From assembly GCA_033961575.1 (NCBI GenBank), contig CM066733.1, positions 134,714,421 to 134,778,420 of the forward strand: a DNA stretch of 64,000 nt. Direction: 5' to 3'. A model generated the notes under the pieces. The model saw only the letters and a list, made by a program, of their open reading frames with translations, was not told the origin of the DNA and ran no database searches. This DNA is from Aselliscus stoliczkanus. Its lineage: Eukaryota; Chordata; Mammalia; Chiroptera; Hipposideridae. Positions within the stretch are counted from its first letter, which is position 1; the number at the start of each line of letters is the position of its first letter. Positions 48,655 to 59,995 of the stretch are shown piece after piece. Made by a program: the position numbers and the translations under genes.

Positions 48655-51260
48655 TACAAGTGAGTCAAAGAATGAGTGTGTGGTACATATAATATATTGA
48701 GGCTGTTTTCCCCACCTGACACATTGTTATTAATTCCGTGGTCTGTCTTATAATCATGGATTCTCAGAATCATGGAACTATAGCAACTTTTTCTCTAGTC
48801 TGCTAACATGCATAGAATTTCTACCTTTAAGCTCTAGGAAGTTCTGGTTTCAATAGGAATGTTTCTCAAGAAATATTAACAGAATAATACATTGCAGTCT
48901 TTTTTGAAAATAAGCATGAATTTCCTTAGTAGATTAGCCAGTCCCAGAAAACAGGCTTCTGAGAGAATGAAAGCTGAAATCCTTTTTTATGGAGATGGGA
49001 GGAAAAGAGGGTGAAAAGGCAGGATTATAAGCACCCCAAACTGGACTGAGGGAATTGAAGGGCAAATTAAGGGAAAGGGATGTGCATCAAAGGCAAATTT
49101 TCACAATGGCCTGCACTATTCCAGCTAACAGGAACCAATTTATTCCTGTGAACACCCAACTTTCTGTCAAACCCAGCACTGCACACCAGTTGGTTCCTAA
49201 TAACACCCATTTCAGATCTTTTGTCATTGTTCATGTTTAGTCATTAATAGCAGAAAGAGAAATGAAACCAAGAATTGAATATTTATATTCATGACGTAAA
49301 ATAAAATTACTTCGCCAAGTATTTCAGCCAAGTGTTCACAGAAGATTAAGCCAGAATTCTCAGGAGAATGAATTTTCTGACAAGTTTTAGATTTCAGCAT
49401 CCCAGACTTTCAGGCAGATTGGGATAATAGGAGCTGCACTTGGTGTCAAACCAATGTCCTCCCTTCCAGCGGATGGTCTTTGTTCCTGTTACTAGTGACT
49501 CTTTGGGTTCCCTCAGTTCAGTCCCTTCCCTAAGGTGGGTCTTGGTTTCTCCATTCATCCCAGGTAATACCTGTAAATAATCTGAGGTCCCTAGATAAGA
49601 AGTACCATTTTAGGAGACTTTGGCATTCCTATGATGATGAAATCTATGACAATAGGTATTATCCCAGTTCTCCTCGTAGTTAGAGCCCACAAACAGCTTC
49701 TACTGTCTCTCAGAACTAGCCCTTATAGCAGACTTCAAAGTGCAAACATTACTCATTAGTAATATCTAAGCTCAGCCAAAGGTTATTCAAATTTGAAGCA
49801 GGATCTGAAGAAACCATGTCACAACTAAACTGTCACACTTACATAAGGGCTGTTTTAAAATATATTTAACATGGATCTTCCTTTTCAACAGAGCACAATG
49901 CTGGGAAAGGGGAACAGTTGTACAACGGACACAAAATGTTCGATTTTAGTTTGACCTAGATTGCCCTGAAATTCTATACACTCTTAGAAATACACTGTGG
50001 CTATTTCTTGATTTCAAGGCTCATGAACTGTGGTTTGAGCTGAGCCAGAATTGGGTCCCCTTTCTAAAAGCGGTATCTGTTTGTCTTTAATCTGGCTTCC
50101 CCTGCCTCCCACTTTCTTGGGATGCATTTTCTTTAGTATGTGGTATAAGCGTACAGGCTCAGGCACAGGCCCACAGACTAATTCTAATAGGTCACATATG
50201 CTCGCTGTATGCAGTTCATGAGATGCAAATGCTGTCACCATGGTGAAAATGGCACATGTCTCAGGAAAGCTCCAAAACACTCTACACAACCAGATTTCCT
50301 CTTCCCTCTAATGAGACACATTTTTTTCTCCTATGTGTCTGCTAGGTGTTAATAAATAGTTCTTCCTCTTTGCAGAGTTCTGTTCATTTTGATAAGATCT
50401 GTTGCAGAAATTAAATTCCCTTATAAGGTTTTTGGGTACTCTAGATCTCTTTGGCTTCAATTCAATCCACAAATCTCCCCAAATTTTGTATCTCCTTTCT
50501 TATATGGAGTCTCTTCTACACTCTCCCTTCTTCTTCCACGCTTTCCTTCTGACTTGCCACTAAGAACATTCTTATTGGTCTTGCCCATGTGCTAAGTATG
50601 GGAAAGGGAGAAGTGTAGGGCCAGAGCCCTGCTTTTGAAGGTGGCAAGGACCGTAAAAACTAGGGAAGAACAAGACGAAGTATGCCTCCTTAGGAGAGAC
50701 CATCACTCCAATAGGAGAATTACAGGAAATTGGGGTAGAGCAAAATTGAGGGCTACCAACTACTCCTGCACCTGGCTGCTAGTACTTTGTCACGAATCCT
50801 GGTAGGCAAGGTGGCATAGCACCTACCTGAGGACAATCGAAAGTGGCAGATATGAGCCTGGTCTTTCAGGCTTGTTACTCTCGTTACTGCATTCCTAGCT
50901 CATCAAGTCAGGGAGCAGACACCAATCAGAAATGGGGCAATGGAGGTTACAGGAGGAGGTGAGGGGCCAGAGCCAGAGAGATGAAAGAGAGCAGGTAAAT
51001 TCTGTTTCAAAGGAGCACAAAAGGAGAGCATGGAGGATGATGATCAAGGATTACCTCACCTTTTATCACCTTAAGGAGCCTGGCAACGTTTCCTGAGGAT
51101 GGAAACAAGGCCTGTTTGGCTTTCAAGCCCACATGCTGCTGTTGCCCAGGGTCCAAGTTTGGCTAAGTGACAAGTGACCCTCGTGTTGTAAGGCTGTGGG
51201 GCAGGATAAAAATGGGGGCCCTGAGACTCAATCTTTAGGATCCTTCTGACAGTAATGCTT
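48655..51260. other. Intergenic, largely unique sequence
   Basis: 2.6 kb of proximal upstream DNA with no recognised gene or young repeat. Cis-regulatory elements of TNFAIP3 could lie here; nothing specific is visible by eye. Confidence 0.45.
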
Positions 51261-51264
51261 TACT

Positions 51265-51450
51265 AGTTAAGACTTAACAGTGTGAACTTTGGGCTCTTGC
51301 CACTTACTGATTGTGTAGACTTTGAGCAAATGGCTTAAGCTTCTTTAATTTCAATTTCTAAAGCAGCAAAGTGGAGTTGTTGAGGTTTAAATAGCAGAAT
51401 GTATTTCAAACACCTAGTCTAGAGATTGATATATAGTAAGGACTTCATAA
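51265..51450. repeat. MIR relic
   Basis: 'tgccacttactgattgtgta' and 'gactttgagcaaatggctta' are clear MIR core words. Confidence 0.8.
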
Positions 51451-51451
51451 A

Positions 51452-51480
51452 TATGATGATGATGATGATGACGATGATGA
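51452..51480. repeat. (GAT)n microsatellite
   Basis: An imperfect GAT trinucleotide run. Confidence 0.93.
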
Positions 51481-52349
51481 TATTACTAGCTTGACTATCC
51501 ATTGTTTGAGTGTTGGCAGCTAAAAACATTTGTGAACAAAAAATGAGCAAACACCATTAAGATTGGATTTGAAGAAAATTCCAGCCATCAGTTTCAAATG
51601 ACCAGCACCAGCTTTGGGGACCTTCACCATTACTGATTTTCTGCTCTAAGCCTCCCTTTGCCAAAAAAAGTGCCACCCTCTACCCAGCCCCATTCCCAGT
51701 CTCTGCAGGTCCTTACTGCAGTAAGGAGCATTTTTTTTTCTAATTTGAAAGTGAGAAATATGGCCTGACAAATATACTTAGGACTATATAAGGGGACAAT
51801 GGTACAGAATATTTCAATCTAGTTCTAGTTTAGCCATTCTAGGAAATGGGCCAACAGGGTGGTAAAAGGGCCTAATACCCCTCCCTCCACAACTCATGGA
51901 CTTCCACTGCCCAGGTGGCTCACAACTATTTCCACAGGACGCCCTCTGGATTAAGACAATGGGTTATCACACTATTTAATAAGGGGAGGGGGAGAGTAAA
52001 AAATCATCCCCACTGGCACCTTGGGGTGATTATCTGGACATCTAAAAAGACTCCTAATAAGGTCTTAAAGGGACGTGGCGGGGACAGCAATGGACTAGAA
52101 GTGACATGGTACCTGAATGTGATGCCACCTGGGCACCTGGGGTGCAGCCACGGGGCAAGGCGAAATCAATCAAGGGCGGGGTACGGTTGGTGGGCAGTTG
52201 TTCAGATTCCTCATCTTATCTAAGACCTGCCTGGTCCCTGCGAATTTTAAGGCTGCAGGGTCAGGAGGTGTGTGACCTCAGACTTGCACCCCATCAGCCT
52301 GGGGTCCTATTAGCCAGGGACGCTCCTGGGAGGGAGCAAGCCAGTGACT
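51481..52349. other. Proximal upstream sequence, nothing recognised
   Basis: No gene recognised. GC content rises toward the CpG island. The frame 52106-52765 is explained by CpG-island composition. Confidence 0.5.
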
Positions 52350-52602
52350 GCTTCTTTTTCTCGAAATCCCCGCGGGGAGCTAGGGTGCGGAGCTCCCCTA
52401 CGAGCTCATCACGTGCACAGCCCAAGCGGTGCAAACCGGCCGGAGGCCTGAGGTCCCGGACGCCGGGGTGTTTTTTTAGGGTTTTCTTTCTTTATTATTT
52501 CCCTTCTGGTTCTCCACAGCTGATGATTTTCTGCAGAAAAACGCTGCAGAAAAAGAACCTCTTTTATTTCCAGTTCCCATCACTGCGATTTCCACAGGGA
52601 TG

Positions 52603-52610
52603 TGACGTTG
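52603..52610 (+). promoter_or_regulatory. CRE/ATF-like motif
   Basis: TGACGTTG resembles a cAMP-response / ATF half site. Motif only; binding is not shown. Confidence 0.35.
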
Positions 52611-52634
52611 GGCTCAGCTTCCGAAATGCCCAGG

Positions 52635-52641
52635 TGACTCA
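52635..52641 (+). promoter_or_regulatory. AP-1 motif
   Basis: A perfect TGACTCA (Jun/Fos, also NF-E2-type) within cagGTGACTCACg, about 240 bases upstream of the kB pair. Confidence 0.55.
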
Positions 52642-52655
52642 CGCGGGGACACCCC

Positions 52656-52795
52656 GGGGCGGGGCGCAGGAGTTTCTCGGGGGGCGGGGCGGGCGGGGCG
52701 GGGCGGGGCGCAGGGGTTTCTCGGGGGCGGGGCGTGACTGCCCGGCGGGGCGGGGCGGGGCGTGACTGCCCGGCGGGGCGGGGCGGGGCTGCCCG
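52656..52795 (+). promoter_or_regulatory. Tandemly repeated GC-box (Sp1-type) array
   Basis: More than ten overlapping GGGGCGGGG-type boxes. Two nested duplications are visible: 'gcgcagg(a/g)gtttctcgggg' occurs twice (about 52668 and 52709), and a 28-base unit starting gtgactgcccggcgggg is perfectly repeated at 52734-52761 and 52762-52789. Sp1/KLF factors are the expected binders. Confidence 0.75.
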
Positions 52796-52860
52796 GCGCG
52801 GCGCCGCCAAGTGGCTGGCTCGCTGCGCCCCTGCGAGACGGCCGGCGATAGTGCAGCCGC

Positions 52861-52870
52861 GTCACGTGAC
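52861..52870 (+). promoter_or_regulatory. Palindromic E-box
   Basis: GTCACGTGAC, a perfect palindrome with a CACGTG core (USF-type). In the human A20 promoter an E-box bound by USF1 next to the kB sites is known to govern basal transcription; this copy sits 4 bases before the first kB site. Confidence 0.65.
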
Positions 52871-52873
52871 GCT

Positions 52874-52883
52874 GGAAAGTCCC
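52874..52883 (+). promoter_or_regulatory. NF-kB site 1
   Basis: GGAAAGTCCC. It forms a pair with the next site, 3 bases between them. The human A20 promoter has two adjacent kB elements of this type that are required for TNF/IL-1 induction. Confidence 0.8.
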
Positions 52884-52886
52884 TTC

Positions 52887-52896
52887 GGAAATCCCC
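52887..52896 (+). promoter_or_regulatory. NF-kB site 2
   Basis: GGAAATCCCC, the second member of the kB pair upstream of the presumed transcription start. Confidence 0.8.
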
Positions 52897-52904
52897 GGCT
52901 AGGC

Positions 52905-53205
52905 GAGCTGTGCTAAAACAGAAAGGGAAAAAAGAGAACTGGCAGTCTGCAGGCTTCGTGGCGAGCCAAGTGCTGAGCGCTCAGAGGCCGCGGGGGCGGA
53001 GCAGCGAGAGAGGCCGCGGGAGCACTGCGGTGGCGGCGGCGGCGGCGGGCGCGATCCACACCCCCGGCCGGCGCAGCCCGCCAGCGAGTCCGGAGCCCGG
53101 ACGTCCATGGGGCGCCCTCTCGGCCGGGCCCCGACCCCGACCCCGGCCTGCGGCGTTCGCCTGCCCTGACTCGGTACTTGGGACTTGCAGAGAGGGTCGG
53201 GCGGC
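52905..53205 (+). other. TNFAIP3: TNFAIP3 exon 1 (non-coding, borders approximate)
   Basis: Assigned by likeness to the mammalian TNFAIP3 5' UTR: 'ggcagtctgcaggcttcgtg', 'gcgggggcggagc', 'gatccacaccccc', 'gcctgcggcg' and 'acttgggactt' occur in the expected order downstream of the kB pair. No main-frame start codon lies in it. It contains a GGC-repeat patch (53029-53050) and a small upstream ORF (53107-53169). The 3' border is unclear: candidate GT donors end at 53173 or 53195, and the position I would expect from memory (about 53213) has GC, not GT. Start site is inferred from the kB spacing. Confidence 0.6.
53107..53169 (+). CDS. Possible upstream ORF in the TNFAIP3 5' UTR (20 codons)
   Basis: An ATG in 'cgtccATGGgg' opens a 20-codon frame ending at TGA 53167-53169. 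Context has G at +4 but T at -3, so initiation would be moderate at best. It could lower translation of A20. This is inference: no conservation or ribosome data are available. Confidence 0.25.
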   Translation: MGRPLGRAPTPTPACGVRLP

Positions 53206-56200
53206 CGGGGGAGGCCCCCGCTGCATCCCGGGGCGGGCTGGCCGGGGTTCCTCGGGGCAGCGCCTTGCAGGGATGGACCCCACGGCCTGGCATTGGCGTT
53301 GCAGCGGTCCGGGGGGGCAGTGTGTGCTCCTTGTGTAGGTTTTCAAATGCTGGGAGCTGAGGTCGCCGCGCCAGATGTTAAGGTGACAGCCCTGGCTTCC
53401 TCCCGCCAGCTAGTGCTTTCAGATTATGCAGCGAACTTGCACTGCAGCCGACGGGTGGAGAGTCGCCCCCGTGGCCGCATGCTCGGGTGGTCATTGGTGT
53501 TATGGTCTTTTTCGTGTCTTTTTTTTTGGGGGGTGGGGGGACGGGCACCAAGAGCTGCGTGCTCACAGCCACGTAGACCTTGCAGAATGCTGTGGCTTCT
53601 TCTCAGGTTGTGCAGCACCAGGGCAACGCGGTGTGTCTCAGGGGCAACACATCCCGGCGGGCGTGGGGACAGGTCAGCTAATCTTTCCAGGGGCACCTTG
53701 CAGACACTCCAAAGAGGTCTATGCAGGACCTGGGTGGGGAGTCGGGGGACGAGGTTCATAATTGACCGTTGCAGCGGTGTAAGAGAAGTGTGCATGTAGA
53801 AGTGAGTCGTTGGCTTGGCTTTTGGGGGCTCCAGTGTAGGGCGGTCTGCAGGCCCCTGCCCCAGCCCCTACCTCACCGTCAGACAGTCTTTGTCAGTCCG
53901 GGTCGTCCCACATCCTGCCACCTGGCCTCTCAGGAAAGCAGTGGTATTAAGTAAGGAAGGAGCTCAGCTCTCTTGGAGACCGCTTTGTTTTCAGTTCTCC
54001 CTGCCTCGGATCTTTCCTTGGAAAGCGGGTCTGGTCAAGTGTCTGAGGGCAGCATTTTGGGAGAACCATTGTTCATTAAAGAGTCCTCTGGATCACAGCC
54101 TTAATGGCCCAGGTTGTTGAGCAGCCGGTTACCGCTCCATTCTCATTGTCTAAGGTGCTTCTTTCATTCTTGCAATTCTTTGTACAATGTTTGAATTTTT
54201 GGAGGGGCACTTTCCAAACATTCCATAAGGCATTTGTTGATAAAAAGTCAGTGAGGTAACAGAAACTTAAAAGAAATGTTGAGGGTAACCTTGTATGCCT
54301 TTGCCTGTAAGGACATCACAATCATAGGTCAGACAAATTTATTCTTGAATCTTAAGCGTGGAGAAGACCAACTACTGGGTACTTGGACAGTGGGTTTTGA
54401 TTTCTTTTAAGGAGGCAATTCTGCAGGCAATGAGAGGACAGACACCAGCCTATTGAATATTGAATGACCTTGCATAGGGTTTACAGCTCTCACTATTTGA
54501 AAGATTTTTTAGGTGCAGAAGAAAATAATAGAAGAATCAGAAAAGCAAAAAGGCTACACGTAGCTTGTTTAAAATCTTCCGTTGCCTATCTTTTTCCACC
54601 TGGAACAGCAAGCATTGCAACCACAGGTATGGTGCTGTGAGAATAGCAAGGGACAGGTGCTGGAAGACCTGGCTTCTAGACAAAGCCCTGTCCCTGGATG
54701 GTGTGGAACCTGAGCAGGACCTGTGCTTCTGTTGCCTGAGCTGCACTAAGGTGGTTGGGTGACTTCAAGTTGGGGAGTAAGGAAGGTTGTCTTGGATTTT
54801 TAGCCCCAGCATCAAGCACGGCTTTTAGTAGGTGGCCAGACAGTGCTGGTTAAGTGATGGATAGACAAATGAATGACATCATAGGAGAGACTTTTGCTAT
54901 GCCAACAAAGGGGAAGTGTGTGTGATGTTTTTGTTCTTTCATTGTGTCGGGTCCTGCTATAATTTGCCCTAATTCTACCAGCAGAGAATGGTTGACATCA
55001 AACTAGAGTATCTGACCCAGAGAATGACTTCTCCAGGCCTCATGTGGCAATCAGAGAAGGACTCCTGACCCAAAACTACTACCAGAAAATTCCTCAGGAG
55101 CATTCTTGGGGTCATCTAGTTCAGCTCTCTCTGTTGAGCAGGCCACAAGAATCCAGACCCACCTTATCAATGGTTTTAAGAGAGCCTAGACCCACCCAGG
55201 AGTGGCTTGCCTAAGGTCTAGGTTTCTTCTCTCGTTTATGTTGGTTTAACTTCTTTCTCAACTAGAAGCTTGCCTTGGCAAATAGCATGATGCAGGAGTG
55301 GGATTAACAATCACTATGAAACTTCCTAGGGAATATCTTCATGTTCTGAAACGATCTTTGTCTTGGAAGTTAGGATGTATGGTACTAATGGCCAGTGAAC
55401 GAGAGCTGGCTCTCCACACAGCTCCACACTGCCAAGAGCCCACGTTCACATCATTCCACACTGTTGGCATGGGTTGTGGATGCTGGGTTTTGTCCCCTTC
55501 CTCTTGCAGTTTTCCTGAGTGGTCCCCTCACTGAAGTTTTTTTCCTCGTCTGTTTCCAGACTTTCATTTCCTTCCAACAGTTGATTATGTTTGAAGACTT
55601 CAGGGTGAAGACAGGATGGGAAATACATCTGAGTATTGGTACTTGGAGGACGATAGTAAAATTTAGCTGGCAGTTGCGTTGAAGTAATTGAGCTCCAATA
55701 TCTGCTCTTAGAAGTGTAGAATTTATTATTCTATTATTGTTATTTTATTTCTTATTCTGATGTAAAATTCAGTGGAGAGGTTAGAAAACTGCTGATTGTT
55801 TGCTCTTAAAATTGCAAAGCATCTTGCTGGAAATAGGCTTTTGCATTGGTTATAAAACATTCAGTTTTAACTCTTTATGAATATTACAGTATGGTTCTTA
55901 AATAAACTCTATAAATATTTCTTTCTGGGGCTAATGAGGAAACTCTAATTAGATGCCTAGGGGACAGCATAAAATTGCAGGATTTTTCACAAAATATTTA
56001 CTGTCTTTCCAGTATAGGGTTATTCCCCTCCCCCTCAGTACCCACTCTCCGCCTTCCTTCTCTTGTTTAGACTAATCTTTAAGAGTGATGTAACTTAAAA
56101 CAGTCCAGTGTGAGTTAATCTTGGGGGCCAGCTAGTATCCTGGGAGTAGAAGTGACTAAGATCTTTTGCCTACAGATTAGGGTAATGACAAGATCAAACA

Positions 56201-56279
56201 CTGGGGTTTCCTGCAGGCAGGTATATAGGAGTAGTATCAAAGTCAAGCTAACGGAATGGGTTTTTTCCCTCCTCTTCAG
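53206..56279 (+). other. TNFAIP3: TNFAIP3 intron 1
   Basis: About 3.1 kb between the non-coding exon 1 and the first coding exon. It starts GC-rich and becomes AT-rich. A MIR-like stretch lies around 55100-55210 ('ggtcatctagttcagctctc'). The acceptor ttccctcctcttcag is strong. Confidence 0.7.
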
Positions 56280-56589
56280 GTGTTGTGGAGCAGGATGGCT
56301 GAACAACTCCTTCCCCTGGCTTTGTATTTGAGCAATATGCGGAAAGCTGTGAAGATCAGAGAGAGGACTCCAGAAGATATTTTTAAACCTACCAATGGGA
56401 TCATTTATCATTTTAAATCCATGCACCGATACACACTGGAAATGTTCAGAACTTGCCAGTTTTGTCCACAATTTCGGGAGATCATCCAAAAAGCCCTCAT
56501 TGACAGAAACATCCAGGCCTCTCTTGAAAGCCAGAAGAAGCTCAACTGGTGTCGAGAAGTCAGGAAGCTTGTGGCCCTGAAAACAAATG
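56280..56589 (+). CDS. TNFAIP3: TNFAIP3 exon 2: A20 residues 1-98 (ATG at 56295)
   Basis: A20 is the ubiquitin-editing enzyme that ends TNF, IL-1 and Toll-receptor signalling: its OTU domain removes K63 chains from substrates such as RIPK1 and TRAF6, and zinc fingers add K48 chains or bind linear chains. This first coding exon opens after a strong polypyrimidine acceptor. Coding starts at ATG 56295-56297 in a strong context (A at -3, G at +4). The product begins [20 protein letters not shown] and contains [20 protein letters not shown]. It includes Asp70, part of the OTU active site region, in KALIDRN. The donor is AATG|GTAAGA, phase 1. Identity to human A20 is evident throughout; the cytosolic protein has no signal peptide. 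Regulation is by the kB promoter upstream. Confidence 0.97.
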
Positions 56590-58605
56590 GTAAGACAAGC
56601 TTTTGTCTGTGGGGTTAGGGTGGCGTCTATACTGCTGGGTCCCCATTCATTTAATTTTACTAGAACTAGCCCAAATTCAAATCTCTCAAGGCCATAGACA
56701 CCTTAGTATCAAAACTGTATGGGGGCATGTGATGAAAGCAAACTTGTTTTGTGAATATTCTGATTAAGGATATTTTTGAATTGTGTGTATTAGACAGCAG
56801 AACACATCAAGGCTTGGGGAATGCATTTCTAGACATCATGCCCTTGTTAGGTGACGTATGTATCTAATTCTTGTGACTGTTTAATCATCTGTAAAATACC
56901 CTTCCCTGGCCAGTAATGGAAATACTAAAAGGCTTTAAGTTCAAAAAGAAAGCATGGTGTGAAAACTGGTATTAATTATTGTTTCCCATTGTCATTAGAA
57001 GATGCTTGTGACCATGGCCTTGCACTTCTTAAATTGATGGCATTTTAGGGGTTAACCAGTGAATGGCTATTGAAGATGAGAGGGGCTCCTGTTGTCTACT
57101 CCTCCCTTATCTAGGTTCTCTTGTTTATGGTCCTGTGATATGGACTAGCAAGATAGTTGAGATTTTTTAGCACTGATTTTAGACCTCTACTTTGTTATTT
57201 TTAGGGGTAGTGCTGAATTTCTTGCTGCTGTCTGTGCCTTCCTGCCCAATGGCCCGTTACCACTAGTAGCTATTTCCTGTTCTAAACTTTACTGTTTTGT
57301 TTTTTAATTATTTCCTTTGAGCAAGAGTATGCACATTACAGAAACATCTAAGCATACTGTTTCATGCAGATACAAAATTCTGCTTTATAGATATAGCTAA
57401 TTATTACAAGAAGCAAGTAGACTGTCTAAGATCAGTTGAATGCTTACAGTCTAGGTAAAGGCAGAAATCTCAGGTTCTTAGATCAGTGACAATCCTAAAC
57501 CATCCCCATTAAAATAATACATACATCCAAGTGCAGAAAATCCTGGCTGACAATGACATAATAACAACATTAATTTAAGTAACTTAATTGGTACAGCAAC
57601 TTTGGCCATTTTTGACTTGGGTAACTTGGTGTGATTGAGGGATTTTTTATTTTTTTTTGCTTTGGGCCTAGGGGGGTCTTGTGCATCATCTTAACATCTT
57701 GCTTATATTTTTCAAGCATAGATGCTTAGAAACAGATAGTGGGGGAAAAAAAACAACTGGGGATAGCTAGTGTTTCCATTGTTCTTGGCACGAAATCAAG
57801 TGATGCATAGAAGTAGGTAATTACGTGAAGTCATCATCAAGGGGTTTATATTCCTGACAGTTTGTGGTTTTAACTCTCTCCCTTTTTGTTACAAAAAAGG
57901 GATGGAGTCATCTTTGGGAGACTTGGAAACAAAGAGATTCTGCCAAATTAGAAAAGTGGTAGAAAGGGGAAAACCTTATCCTGAACAGCATTAACTGACA
58001 TTTTAAGTTTAACTTGCTCTATTTCTTTAAGAAATGAATGGACTATAAAGAGTAAACACTTGTTTTGCAAAGATTTGTCATTTAAATCAACAAGGAGTCA
58101 CCCTACAAAGAAAATTACAAAAGCTAGTGCATTTTGATAACATTTTCTGGAAATAGGGATACTTAGACTCAGAATCCTCTTACTTTCCCACTTGCCAGTT
58201 TTCTTAAAATTCTGGAAAAGGAAGAAAAGATATTTAGTGGTGGGGAGGAAACAAATGACTTTTCCTGAGATTTTTATTAGCACCTTTTAAAGCCTTCTGC
58301 CTATTGGAGGGCTCTACAAAGTCAATGGTCTGGGGAGGGGGTGATTCACAAGTTTGCATTTGAGGATATGAGACTGCGGTGAATGAGGAAGGGAGTAGGT
58401 GGCATAAAATTGAAACTTCATGTGAAAAATTCCAGCGTCTATTGGCTGCAGCGATTTCACTTGTATAATGAGTAGCCCTATTCCAGCTCACCCTGACCAC
58501 ACCCACTTGGAAAGTCCAGGGTGCACTTCGCAGTTTAAATGTCTACACACCAGAACAAAAAGTACAATAGCTGTTGCTCAATTGCTAGTCAAATAACTTA
58601 GCACT

Positions 58606-58615
58606 GGGGAATTCC
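58606..58615. promoter_or_regulatory. Candidate intronic NF-kB site
   Basis: GGGGAATTCC fits the GGGRNWYYCC kB consensus exactly. A weaker match, GGAAAGTCCA, lies about 100 bases upstream (near 58509). Motif evidence only. Confidence 0.4.
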
Positions 58616-59599
58616 AGATGTTACTTAGGGAATTTTATACTGGTGCATCTCAATAAAGAACTGAAAGTAAGCACAAGAAGAAGAAAAAAAGCCTTATCTT
58701 TGCTCTAGATTTTGCAAAGGGGAAATTTCAACAGAATGCAGTTGTTGCTACATTTCTGCCAAGACATACGGCTTGGGTGTTCTTTTTCGTTCATTTATTT
58801 GAATACTTATTTAGCTAGTTTTTCTAAGTGTGTAAATTGAAGGGATACTGGCTGTGGATGTGGTTTTGAGGGGTTTTGTTCTTTATTTTTTTTTAACAGT
58901 TTGACTATAATTAAAATTTGATAAAATTTCAAATAGCTTTATTGCCTTACTTATAGAAAGAAAACAGTTGAACTTTTCTTTTTAAAAACAATTGTGCAAG
59001 TTCCTAGCATAATAAAAATAGATGGAAACATCAAAAAATGTATTAAAAAATAACAATTGTGCAGTTTCCAAAAGAGATTAGGAAATTAACTTTTTAAACA
59101 TTAAACATTACCCCAAAATGTTTATTGTTTGGAGGTTGGAAAAAGTGCAGTCTCTTAAATTGTGGGTTTTAAACAAGTTAATGGAATAAAATTGGAAAAG
59201 AAATATGTTTTGCTCAAAATTCTTAAATGCCAGCCCTAAACACTTAATTATTTTCAAATGTAGACATCCAGTTACTCTTTAACTTTTAAAAAGGACTCTG
59301 TAATTTCTAACAAAGTTCACATAAGGCATTTTGGGGGGTGGGGACTAGTGATGGGTGGGCAGACAGGTGATAATTCGGTGTTCTCAATCCCACTTTACAA
59401 ACCAGTAGAGGAAACTCCCAGGCCCCAAAGGCTACAGTGGAATGGTCAAGTCATTTATCACTGAGTCATAGCCAGACCGTCCTTGTCTAGTAATGGAGCC
59501 ACGCTGGCTTCCTGGTTTGTGCATGTTCCCTGTGTGTTCTCTCTCAGAGTCAGAGAGGAACAGTGTCAGTGTTTTAGACAGAACATCAAGGAATGTTAG

Positions 59600-59730
59600 A
59601 AAGGGACAGACTTTACAGATCATAATCCAATGCCCTCATTTCACAAAGAGGAAAAATACTCAGAGAGGTTAAGGAATTTCCCCCAAGGTCACCTAAACTA
59701 GTTAGGGCAGAGCTGGGCTGGAACCAAGGT
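59600..59730. repeat. MIR relic in intron 2
   Basis: 'gccctcatttcacaaagagg' and 'cagagaggttaaggaattt' with 'gggcagagctgggctggaac' are MIR 3' core words. Confidence 0.8.
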
Positions 59731-59995
59731 CCCATGATTATCTGTCCCTGGCTCCTTTGCTCTGTTGGTATCAGACACTAAAAATAAGAGTGAAAAGAAT
59801 TATTTTTTTTCTTAAAGCTGCAATCACCTTGTGAAATGATATCAGTTGGCCCTTTGTCTAAGAAATTAAACTATTTCCATTTCTGCAAGCACTCCTTTGT
59901 GGGTCCCCCATGATAGCAATAGGGCTCATTGGTTCGGAGACCCTGTGCTGGGTTTGGGTGTGGATTGCTAGAATTTGCTTCCCTTGTGTCCTCAG

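Larger units (their letters stand above)
52350..53350. promoter_or_regulatory. TNFAIP3: CpG island of the TNFAIP3 promoter and exon 1
   Basis: About 1 kb rich in CpG and GC boxes, in sharp contrast to the AT-rich flanks. No TATA box is seen near the expected start. It holds the GC-box tandem array, AP-1, E-box and kB motifs and the non-coding first exon. Such islands are normally unmethylated and can fire in both directions. Confidence 0.9.
56590..59995 (+). other. TNFAIP3: TNFAIP3 intron 2
   Basis: 3.4 kb intron. It carries a perfect kB consensus GGGGAATTCC at 58606-58615 and a MIR relic near 59600-59730. No young SINE is present. Donor GTAAGA, acceptor ttgtgtcctcag. Confidence 0.85.

Noticed and set aside
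52106..53360. Several overlapping long frames on both strands
   Set aside because: CpG-island composition lacks stop codons; the frames overlap each other, contain GC-box repeats and show no domain.
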